DNA of 30,638 nt from Ectocarpus siliculosus (lineage: Eukaryota > Sar > Phaeophyceae > Ectocarpales > Ectocarpaceae): assembly GCA_000310025.1 (NCBI GenBank), contig FN649729.1, positions 2,125,235-2,155,872 on the forward strand, written 5' to 3'. Below are positions 21,967 through 30,638 of the stretch, in pieces (position 1 is the stretch's first letter; each line of letters begins with the position of its first letter). The notes under the pieces were generated by a model. That model made no database searches. It saw only the letters and a list, made by a program, of their open reading frames with translations, and was not told where the DNA came from. The position numbers were made by a program, and so were the translations under genes.

Positions 21967-24900
21967 ATGACCGAAATCATTTCCCGGGGGGGGTCGGGCG
22001 GTTCAGGGCATCCTCTGTGCTCCGACGACGATTCCATCAACACCGGTGGGAACAGTTTATGGACGGGTTCGAGCAGTAACGAGAAGGACTTCCTTTCGTC
22101 TCGTCCTGTCAACAAGGTCGACTGGTGAGCTCAAGAACACTGCAGTTTCCCGATGGGCACGCATTGTTGACCTCAATCGCCAATGATCGTTCCAAGATGC
22201 TGAAATTTTCAACCGCACGAGGATTCATCAGTTCAAGGCTTACCGTCTGCTTCACGCTTTCGTTTTCCGCCCGAAAACGTCGTTTCCAATCAGGTTCATT
22301 TCTCACACTTGGACTCGAGACCGTCGCGATCATTTGTGTCGAAACTTGGCCGAGTTTACCAGGCTCAAGGGGGCGGAGTTGAAAGAAGTGTTGGACGAGA
22401 TCGCGGCGGAGAAGCGTGTGATCAGGAGAGAGTCCCAAACGCATTCGCTCCTCGACGAACTATTGATGCAAGTTCCGACGGACCCTATGATTCTTTGGAT
22501 TGACAAGGTGAGTGTATTTAGTTGGAACGGCACTGGGTACGTACTGTGTCTTGAGTCTTTAATTTCGATTCTACTACTGAATACTGTGTACCTGTTATGG
22601 ATGATGACCGTCTTCTCGTTTCTGTGGTCCTGGTTGTTGGCTAGATCGGCCGTCCTAAAGACAGGTACTCGATAAAGAGAATACTCATCGTCCTTCCAGA
22701 AACAACGAAGCATGCGCGCCGTTCCGCAATCGGAGCAGTTTTGATACACGACGATGTACGAGAATGTGACCGCTCCTCCGGCTGTACCTAGTAGGCTCTA
22801 GTGAGGGAATGTAGAGCTTGTCACTCAACAGTTAACATGCGGCTTCGCGCCACCTTCGTATACATGATTTTTTTTGCCGCTGTCCATCGTTGCGTGCGTG
22901 CACTCCCACACGCTTTCCCCGCTGTCTCTGATTGACACTCAAACCCTCTCCTGTGGACGTGAAAAGTTCTGCGTGTCTCCCGACTTTCTGGAGCGGAGAT
23001 TGGTCATCGAAAGACACATGGACTACTTTTTGACAAACAGCGACGGTTTACTTGTCCTGCTCAGCTCCTGCTACTTCCGGCGCTTATGGTGAGAGCGATT
23101 TACCCTTCAGAGTGTGTTTACCATATGCCCTTGAACACGATACGCCAAGGCTTTTCAGGACAAGATTTTTTAATGTAGCTAGCGGAAAGAGAGGGCCGTC
23201 CCGTCCTTCTCTATGAAAAGCGGCGACAACGATTCACAATTAACAAGCGGGTTTGCGTCCACCACGTCCCTAAAATAAGCTCTACGATCCCCACCCATCT
23301 GTTGGTTCCTCTCGATCTGTGCGTAGGATGAACCGGTGTCGTTCTATAACTCAAACAATTTTTGAGTCCTGTGGCGTTATTCGTAACGGTTTCAGACACG
23401 TATGAGTTTCACCATCGACGACGGGCGATATCGAAACCTGTTCCCTGCGGCAGGTGTGTCTATGAATGGGGTTGCTTCGTGGCGACGCATGGCATAGACA
23501 CTCTAGATCGTGTTCGGGTCTGCCTCTCATGGCTCTGCAGCAGTGCTCATTTTCAGGTACTAGTGTTGTTGTATCAGGCCATTGTGGTATACTTTCTTAT
23601 GCGCCCATCTGCGTATTGATGTTGTTTTTGAGTATTGGGGGTGTAAATTTGTCACAGATTGTGCTCACTTCAAGGGTGAGAACAGAGGATCTTCGAGGAG
23701 GAAATATCTAGACCTTGATGTCCGCCATACTTCTCCAGATGTATTTCAGGATAGCGGAGGAGAGCCTCCTTGTCAAGGGTTCTGCTTTGGCGCGACCAGA
23801 GGCCTGGAAAGACGAGTGACACCTGCGCCATTCCCCGGTGTGCTTAATCTACAACGATTCGGGGAAATGAGTCCCCCCTACCAAACACTGTATCCAACCA
23901 CATCCCCGTCGACCATTATTCGTCAAAGCACCCCCGCTTTTGCTGTCGTGTCGGGAACGGGCCGAAACTTTTCAGGTTCCTCTGGTGGCGGGTGACATCG
24001 AAACCCTGTCCATCGCGGACCTGAAGTGCTCCGAGCTCAACGACCAGCTGTACCTGCGGTCGGTGATAGTGAACAAGTACCGGTCTGTGCAGGCCTTCAA
24101 CCGCATGGTTCAGGTAAGGACGCTATGCACGATACCCTCTTACTCAAGCGGCAGAAGGAGGGGGGATTTGTACTGTGAGGCTCTCCAATTCTTCGACCTA
24201 GGCCGCGGATTGCAACACCCTTGGGTGTGTGGGCCTTCTTTTTGTTCACTGTCTTCACGAAACGGAACATATGCCTTGCGATCCCTTCTCTGATCTTCCA
24301 TCGCTCTCCGGCTGGTCGTTTCACCTCAACCCTTTGCCCACAGGTTTCGGCTCTTTGTGCATTGACGAAATGCTACGCCGTTCTGGCCTTGGACTTCTGT
24401 ACTCCTGGACATGCCGAGCTTGAAGAAGCATGGAGGTGCGTGTGCGCTACTCGTATGTGGAACAGTGAAAACGTCGTTACACCCGGCCGGGGTAACCTCA
24501 CTTCGTTTATTCCTCTTGTCCGCAGTCATCGAAGGCGGACGAGGTCGAAATAGATTGTCGAACGAGATAAATCACGAAAACGAGCAACTTGTTCCTTCTT
24601 GAAGTAGCACTCATTCGTATTTCCCGGCCCCCGTTACTGATGTGCCTCTTGGCGAGTTCTTCGCGCTAGAAGTGGCACATCTCCTGGCCGACAATAAAAT
24701 ATGATTCCTAGGGTAGGTACAAGCACCATTTTCCCATCCACACGGCTTGTATTGAAAAACGTCCGCCTCCACCAACCTTTTTTTGAATGCATACCCGGAT
24801 AGAATATGTTGCCCGTCCAAGCGGCATCGCAAATACTTTCTTTTTTGCTTCCTGGTTGCGAATATATTCCCTGCTCACATGGGGAGTCAACACTCGTAAT

Positions 24901-25170
24901 CGCCGACAACACTAAGCATTCGTGATGGGCTACGTACACGAATCGTTCTTCCATGTGCGCAGGGTTTTCAACCGGCACCTTCGATGGCGGCACACCAAAT
25001 TCCTACTTCCTTGGAGATCTGTCGCGGAGAAGCTGGGATTGCCGAGCGTTTGCTCAGGGCTGGACAAGTTCTGGGATCAGATGCAGCGATCGTTGAGTGC
25101 CATGGAAGCGCGAGTCATCGCACATTCCCTTGACCGACTTTCACAGATTCCGAAAAGGGTGTGGTCATGA
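21967..25170 (+). CDS. TIR-like domain protein
   Basis: Exons: 21967-22124, 22294-22507, 22967-23088, 23454-23556, 23976-24113, 24344-24435, 24963-25170 (TGA). They total 1,035 bases, 344 residues, and all phases match. The ATG is the first after an in-frame TAG at 21943. A Ser/Gly-rich leader of about 50 residues precedes VDWFISHTWTRD, the first strand of a TIR-like fold. It continues with MILWIDKFCVSPDF, GLLVLLSSCYFRRL and WCVYEW. This order (FISHxW, WxDKxC, LLVLLS, LWCxxE) is that of a TIR-like family common in stramenopiles and other algae. Glu169 in WCVYEW sits where catalytic glutamates of TIR NAD hydrolases lie (established for plant TIRs), so enzymatic activity is possible but unproven. 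The remainder (DIETLSIADLKCSELN; LPWRSVAEKLGLPS) is an extension of unknown role. No membrane segment is seen. The last exon is not the only option; other 3' ends are listed separately. Confidence 0.85.
24526..24553 (+). other. Alternative terminal exon of the TIR-like gene
   Basis: A good acceptor (TTCCTCTTGTCCGCAG) precedes 28 bases that, joined to the exon ending at 24435, stay in phase and add a short basic end (SHRRRTRSK) before TAG. It would yield a 284-residue protein. The longer exon at 24963 also fits in phase and reads as a more natural protein, so I prefer that. Confidence 0.3.
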
Positions 25171-25505
25171 TGGCCTTGATCTCGTCGAGAGATTAGCCCG
25201 TGTCGGTCAGTTTTCCTCGCACTCTCTTGGTTGTCGAGCAATCGAACTTCTTGCGGTGCGTTTGCTACAGACTATTCTACCGGTTGTGGTTGATACTTTA
25301 ACAGAGAGGAGAATCACGACAGCATACAGTAGCTTTCACAAGCTAGAGGAGGCTCCTCTCAGTGGCGCAGAGAGGGCGGTCGTTCCTCAGCTGTCGATGT
25401 CAAATCCCGGGGGGCAAGAGTCACGAGTAGCATAGCAATCACGACAAGATGTTCTCTCTCGCACCCGTTCCCGTCGGTTCATGACTGTCATGCGCACTCG
25501 TCCAG
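25171..25505 (+). other. Open sequence just 3' of the TIR-like stop
   Basis: Shifted by one frame relative to the last exon, a frame stays open from within that exon to 25435 and contains DLVERLARVGQFSSHSLG and LLAVRLLQTILPVVVDTL, which look coding. It is either 3' UTR, an intron of a longer gene, or a sign that the reference has a one-base shift near 25155. Confidence 0.3.
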
Positions 25506-25941
25506 GGCCAAACTGTCAGCGGAGGGAGACCTGCTCCAAGACGGGTCGGACATGTACTGCGTGTCGGCTCCTCCAGGCATTCGGCTGCGGAATTTCGCCA
25601 ATTCGGCCGCTCAAGCTCACCTCGCCGTCTTGGTTGGGAACGCCCGTGCCGCCGCCGTGGCGGCCGAAGCCGGCACCCGCACCACGATCAGGCCTCTGTC
25701 GGCCGTCGAACCCAGACGCTCTGCGGTTGCGCGAGAGGTACCTCGCGACGACCCCAACACGCTTTTCCAGCCTGCAAAGCAGAGGGGTGCATCCGTCCTG
25801 CTACGTCGAAACGTCGACGAAGTCGTCGACGACAACCACGACGGCGAGCTTCGCTCTAGTGGTAGTGACGGCAGTAGTGACAGCGAAAGCTTTGGCAGGG
25901 GCACCACATGGCTGTCCCATGCCAGCGAGGCAGCCCGGTGA
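25506..25941 (+). CDS. Candidate 3' exon with an acidic, serine-rich end
   Basis: A strong pyrimidine-rich acceptor (ending CACTCGTCCAG) opens a frame of about 145 codons to TGA at 25939-25941. It includes AKLSAEGDLLQDGSDMYC, an Ala-rich helix and an acidic tail (VDEVVDDNHDGE; SSGSDGSSDSE). Phase agrees with a GTGGTC donor at 25161 in the last TIR-like exon (joining as KRV-AKLSAEG), so this may be the true 3' end of that gene. Alternatively it belongs to a separate plus-strand gene. No domain was recognised. Confidence 0.4.
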
Positions 25942-26577
25942 CAAAAGATTGTTTGCTGTCGATTGGCACCAAGACCGCACCCTACTGCTGATGGTCGCCC
26001 GAGGAGTAAAGAGCCGGGGAGATACACGGAGGGGATGCGCTTGATAGGTACCCGCATTTTACTAGAGAAGGGACATGCAGCTAGCTGGCTTGGTAAGCGC
26101 TGGCTTGCTCCAAAATAGTCGCAGGGGTAATCTTGCACCACTCACGCCCTCAGCATCGGTATCAGTTTGCCCGTCGAAGGTCGATACGGATGACATCGTC
26201 TTTCGCTTCCACGGCGGGGGATTCGACTGTAACACTCGATGGGCCGGGCCACACAGACAGATGAACCACGCGCTCGCACAAGCGATTGTGGGGTTCGCTC
26301 ATCACCGTAACAGCGGCGTAGGTGTCACTCTTGGTTTTGGCCTTTGCGTTCTGTCCGTCGCCGAGACTACAGCTACCTTTCGCCCCCGACAAGAGAAGAA
26401 CCAAAACGTGCTCGTGAAACGCAAACGTTGCAGTCCCAGCGGCGCTCGAAAAAAACAGCGGAATGGTGCTCGAAGCAACCACGCTTTGATTTCAATCAAC
26501 TCTGCTCGCCACGCCGTCTACCAACACCTCTATTGCCAAAGAGGCAGCGCAACCCGCCTTCGCCCATCCTCCCACGC
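25942..26577. other. Interval between convergent genes, open on both strands
   Basis: A plus-strand frame (26075-26938) and a minus-strand frame (26162-26482) are both open. Neither has a recognised motif or a phase-compatible splice partner that I can find. This probably holds the 3' ends of the TIR-like and the zinc-finger genes. Confidence 0.35.
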
Positions 26578-26793
26578 TTATCCTACAACCCCTGCCGCCG
26601 CAGCAGCCGGCCCGACAACCCCCAACGTCGTCGGTGGCACAGCAGCGGAATTATCTGCCGTCGCTACCGCCATTGTAGATCCCCCAACTACCGCCGCCCC
26701 TGGCACCGCTGGACTCGCTGCTGTTGCGGTTGTTGATGCTACTGCTGCTTCCGATACAACTGCTGGCGTCGTCATCGACGTCGACGTCGCCGT

Positions 26794-26836
<43 letters not shown>

Positions 26837-29591
26837 TTTGTTGCCGCCGCTGCCTTGCTGGCCGTGTTGAGCTCGGCGTTAACGTGGGCGACCCAGGGCT
26901 TCCGCACGTTTTGGTTTTGTCGCTGGGCGGCGTTGTAGCTCGCCACCCGGCTCTTGTCCTTCCGTGATCGCTCGCTGCGTTTGCGACCGGTTTCCTGGGG
27001 TGCAGCGGTGATTGTTCCCACCCGGACAACAGCAAGTGGGTCGGGGGGGGGGGCAAGGGCTTTCCGTGTGCGGCGACGACCCCTCGCGCTTACGGCAGGA
27101 ACTGAAAATATGCCACTCTGACCCCGGGACGCACAAACACACCACCAGAAAAACAAACTCAACTCCCATCACAAGGTAAGTTTTAGACGAGCACTCCAAA
27201 GCAAAGCAACCGTAGCGAATTAATAATCATTAGGAAAAATTATACGATGAAGAGAGACTCCCGTTCTAGATACACCCATGGTCGAAGGGGCGGGGGTGAA
27301 GGGAAAAAAACAACGGGATACTGAGAAAAAACAACCGCGTGGGCGGCGCCTACGGCAGACAGCAAGCAGACGCGGAGGCCGTACATGGTGGAGTTTCTCC
27401 GCCGCCGCCGCGTTGCCCCCGCACAGCTCCGTCAAGAGAGAGAGGCTGATCAGCATCAGCTGCTGCCCCGCTGTCCTCGTCGCCTTTCGCTTCGCTCCGA
27501 CCCTCTGCCCCTTATCCTAAAAGGGTTCGGATGCGTGGAAGGCATGAACGGTTAAAAGTTGTCCCACACACGTCAAAATTCGGAGTCGACAGCGGGTCTC
27601 TACTGCTGTAGGGTAGAAGCTCAGGGGCTCGTGTGTGTGTTCGTCCCATACACTCTAGCGTAGTTTGCGCACCTCTCGGTGTAATTGTTTGACGCATCAG
27701 CCGGGATCACACCGGAGGAAGGTCACAAAGGAGCGTTTTTCTTTAGCTGTGTGCTAGAAAAAAAACATGGGCTCGAGTAGTGGATAACGTACAAGATAAA
27801 CAAACGAGTTCTATTCCAAGCCTATCACCCCATTCCAAGTGTCCCCACGATAATCAGGGGGGACCATTGATGACGCTCTTGGAATAAGGAAGCTCGAAGT
27901 GTGATACAACAACCAGTCGAGAACAAAGCTGAAAGCAGGTGGTTGAGGCGCGAAAGCACCTACACCCGTGCCGAATACCATCACCAAGCCGTACCTGCGC
28001 TGCCAGGCTCTTCTCCAGCGAACCGCAGATGGACTGCACATACTCCGCCGGTTGTTGGAGCGCGGCAACCACGCTGATTGGCGAGGGACGATCATGTACA
28101 CAGAAGCAGGGGAGCGGAGGAGGAAGCGAAACACTTAAGCGTCGAGGCACTTAATGAACGGCCCAGAATAGGTACAGCTCCTGAGTATGTGCTTGGAGAT
28201 CGGAAACGGCGGTGTTTCCTCTTTTGCAAACGTAGAATCAGAACAAGGAGCTGTGAATGATGCTTGCAACATAAAACATCCCATTCACTGTCAGTCCCAC
28301 GGAATGGAACCGAAACAACACCACCCAACACGGCACAAAACCACCTACCACGAGATAGTCAGAGATCATGTGCTCCTCCAAACCTACCACGAAACAGGCA
28401 AAATATTTTGTGGGGCGGGGGGAGCAAGGGCGCTGCCAAGCTATACGAATAGCGCAATAAACAAACGCCGAACAACCCAACACGCCGAACAATCCATCCC
28501 CTCATGCGCTGGTGGTCTACACCCGTCAAGAGTAACTCGTGTCGTGCCGCATTGTGAACAAAACAACAGTGCCACATATCACATCACCTTTAGGACGTCA
28601 ACGCGGCATCAGGACAGGGCTGACGAATAAACAACACAAAGAGCATATCAAATAGATAAAACAGCCACGTCGTAGCCCCCCCCCCCCCTCCCCCCCGCAC
28701 GCGCCCCTTCACCCCTACCTCGTAAGCCATTGCCGTGCGTCAGACAGCGACCACTCGCTCATGGGCGTTGGAGGCCCCGCTCCACCGAGCTCACTACCCT
28801 TTGCCGCCGCCGACTTTATCGGACGAGAAAAACACAACACACACAAAAGACGAAAAACGAGCGCGGGATCGCTATAAATAAACAATACCTTGAACGCACA
28901 CCTAGCCCCTAGAAGTGAGCATAAAAAAAAAAGGGAGCAATCCGAACAACAAAAACGATGTGCCCGAGTTTCCGCCACGTTTTCCCCTCCTCCTCCCGAC
29001 ACGTTCACGTGCCGCAAATGTTACATATCATGATAAAGGCCGAATATTCGCCAGAGAAGCAAGCAGCGTCTTCATTTCGGGAAGGAGAGTCGGTGCCACA
29101 GTGGTACTTTATTGTTTGTTGATCGCAAGCACAGTCGGAGATATGCCTAATACAGGACCAGTACCGCACAGCACATCACACGCTGCATGCGACAAGCCTC
29201 TCGCGTGGAAAGGCTGTTCGTCGTGAGCTACACCACTACAAGTACTTGTACAGGTTGGAAAAAAAAAAGGTCATTCGGACACCAATGCGACAGAATGTTC
29301 CAATTGTCCCCACATTTGCAGACATCTGCAAGAAGCTACAGGAAATGTACATCTCAGGCATCTCAGGATGAAAGAAACGCGCTCTTCAAAAACTACTTCA
29401 CACTCGCGCCCTTCCCTCTCTGGTGGAAGTCGATCTTAGCTTCTTCCATAGTGGACAGTTCAATTAGGGGAAATAATCGTACTGAAAGTTCACTCAATCA
29501 CCTTGTGCACTTCTCTCTGGTGAAAGTCGAGGGCCTTGGCTGCGTTGAAGCCGGCCTTGCACTCCGAACAAACGTACGGATACAACGGGTC
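26578..29591 (-). CDS. C2H2 zinc-finger protein with poly-alanine tail (5' part missing)
   Basis: Exons, 5' to 3' on the minus strand: 29591-29502, 28813-28719, 28073-27995, 27516-27385, 26994-26578 (stop). They total 813 bases, 270 residues, and all phases agree, though further exons could hide between the first two. The first exon encodes YVCSECKAGFNAAKALDFHQ then REVHK: Cys-X2-Cys and His-X4-His spaced as in a classical C2H2 finger. Then follow PTPMSEWSLSDARQWL, a helical block (VVAALQQPAEYVQSICGS), a basic stretch (VGAKRKATRTAG) with a leucine-rich helix, and a second basic block (ETGRKRSERSRKDKSR) followed by RKPWVAHVNAELNTASK. About 85 residues of Ala/Thr/Val low complexity end it. A nuclear DNA- or RNA-binding role is inferred from finger and basic patches. 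A single finger is not enough to name a family. Confidence 0.75.
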
Positions 29592-30560
29592 CTGGAACGT
29601 AAACCGGGGGGCACGCCAACCACAGTATGAACGTACGGAGGGAACATGGGGGCGCATATGTAAGAAGGAGGCGGGAGGGGAGGAGGGTACACGTGTCAGA
29701 TAAACCCACGGCGAACGCACAAACGCGATTGTTGGTCGTTGGCGGTGCTGCGTTTCCGCCTTACTGCTGTACGGTAGCCTCTACGGTTTAGGCCCACACC
29801 AGCTCAACTGCACGCTACAACATCGCCACAAACAGCAGAGCAGCAGAGGTCCTCGTTCAAGACCTCGAACTCAAGGCCGGATGCCCTCTTCGCTGCCGGT
29901 GAAATCGCTCGGCACAGGTGGAATACTCAAGTTGTCTCATATACTCTACAAAATAGTGCCGGGTGCCCGATACAAGGCCGGCGTTTTTCCCTTGAACCTC
30001 TGCTGTAGTTACCCTGCCCTTCGATCACCCGAGTCCTCCTCCGTTCTCCTTCACACAATGTCTCCAAGAATCTTGTAGATGCCACTGGCTACCTGTGTTG
30101 CTTTGGCTCAACACCAAGAGTAACTCATACTAATACATCGAAACCTCGCGATTGCTGTTGTCGGCCAACGAGAAAACATGCAACCCCAGAACTCAGACTG
30201 GCTGATAATCCGGCCGATGTTGACGGTTACATGATGGAGCGACTATTATTTAGTTGAGTTTATGGCTGCGAGGGTTTTGGGGATAAACTGGGGTGGATTG
30301 CCGGGTCCCAAATATTCTACAGTGTGGCACGATATCTTAAGGGGGGGGGAGAGACATCGGTCGGCGTTGCTCACACTTGACGAGATATTCAACAACAAAT
30401 GGCAAGCGTTGAGGGAGCTGTAAACATATACCTGGCCAAGCAGCAGCAGCAGCAGCAGATACACCCCACCTCCCGACCCTTTGCTCACCTTCTAGCTGCC
30501 AGCCTCTACCAAATCTCCAATATGGGCGTCACCGGCTACCGCTGTCGCTAGAAGTGTACG
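29592..30560. other. Unassigned 5' side of the zinc-finger gene
   Basis: Further 5' exons of the minus-strand gene should lie here. One weak candidate is minus strand 30417-30377 (LPQRLPFVVEYLV between a TTTACAG acceptor and a GTGTGAG donor). A second is an open minus-strand stretch near 29893-29812 (LEFEVLNEDLCC). Their phases do not join each other or the zinc-finger exon directly, so at least one exon would be missing. Confidence 0.25.
30441..30458. repeat. (CAG)6 repeat
   Basis: Six CAG units, about 24 bases upstream, on the minus strand, of the candidate exon ending at 30417. This matches the way a longer CAG run precedes the atlastin exon at 15771. Confidence 0.9.
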
Positions 30561-30561
<1 letters not shown>

Positions 30562-30603
<42 letters not shown>

Positions 30604-30638
30604 TTTCCCCTCCTTTTTTCTCCCCCCCCCTTTTTTCC
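30562..30638. repeat. 42-base C homopolymer and pyrimidine tract
   Basis: An unbroken run of C from 30562 to 30603 is followed by C/T-only sequence to the window end. Such a run is hard to sequence and may mark a contig edge or a miscalled length. Confidence 0.95.

Noticed and set aside
26075-26938. 287-codon plus-strand ORF
   Set aside because: Its second half is the antisense of the poly-alanine zinc-finger exon; the minus strand joins other exons in phase and reads naturally.

Overview
The window looks like nuclear DNA of a eukaryote with intron-rich genes, most probably a brown alga or a related stramenopile. No prokaryotic operon structure is present. Coding sequence is broken into short exons (about 50-420 bases) separated by introns that mostly measure 240-1,100 bases, with GT..AG borders and matching codon phases. 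Triplet-repeat tracts coding for poly-alanine occur in three unrelated genes. The organism is an inference from gene architecture, from the stramenopile-like TIR-family protein and from the atlastin. No ribosomal or organelle marker is present to settle it.

Layout. (1) 1-4811, plus strand: a multi-exon gene of unrecognised family, 3' end at 4811, with a basic, alanine-rich C-terminal tail. A 3-copy minisatellite lies in its 5' part and a perfect 15-bp inverted repeat in its last intron. (2) 4812-6977: no convincing exon, probably the 3' flanks of two convergent genes. (3) 6978-15771, minus strand: an atlastin-like ER-shaping dynamin-family GTPase in eleven exons that join without a phase error into 640 residues. 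Only the first exon or exons carrying the start codon are missing. Its introns hold a dispersed ~50-bp repeat family, a 3-copy tandem repeat and a possible SINE fragment. (4) 16530-18150: an array of foldback (palindromic) repeats. (5) 18151-21966: long but unconvincing overlapping ORFs, no gene that I can support. (6) 21967-25170, plus strand: a complete seven-exon gene for a 344-residue TIR-like protein, with a possible further 3' exon at 25506-25941. (7) 26578-29591, minus strand: the 3' part of a C2H2 zinc-finger gene with a poly-alanine tail, extending further 5'. (8) 29592-30638: weak exon candidates, a CAG repeat and a 42-base C run at the end.

The genes form two convergent pairs (unknown gene / atlastin, and TIR-like / zinc finger). 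Nothing in the sequence ties the four into one pathway. The atlastin acts in endoplasmic-reticulum membrane fusion, the TIR-like protein may be an NAD-dependent or signalling protein, and the zinc-finger protein is probably nuclear. Exon borders were found by reading splice signals, phase and family resemblance by eye. They need transcript data.
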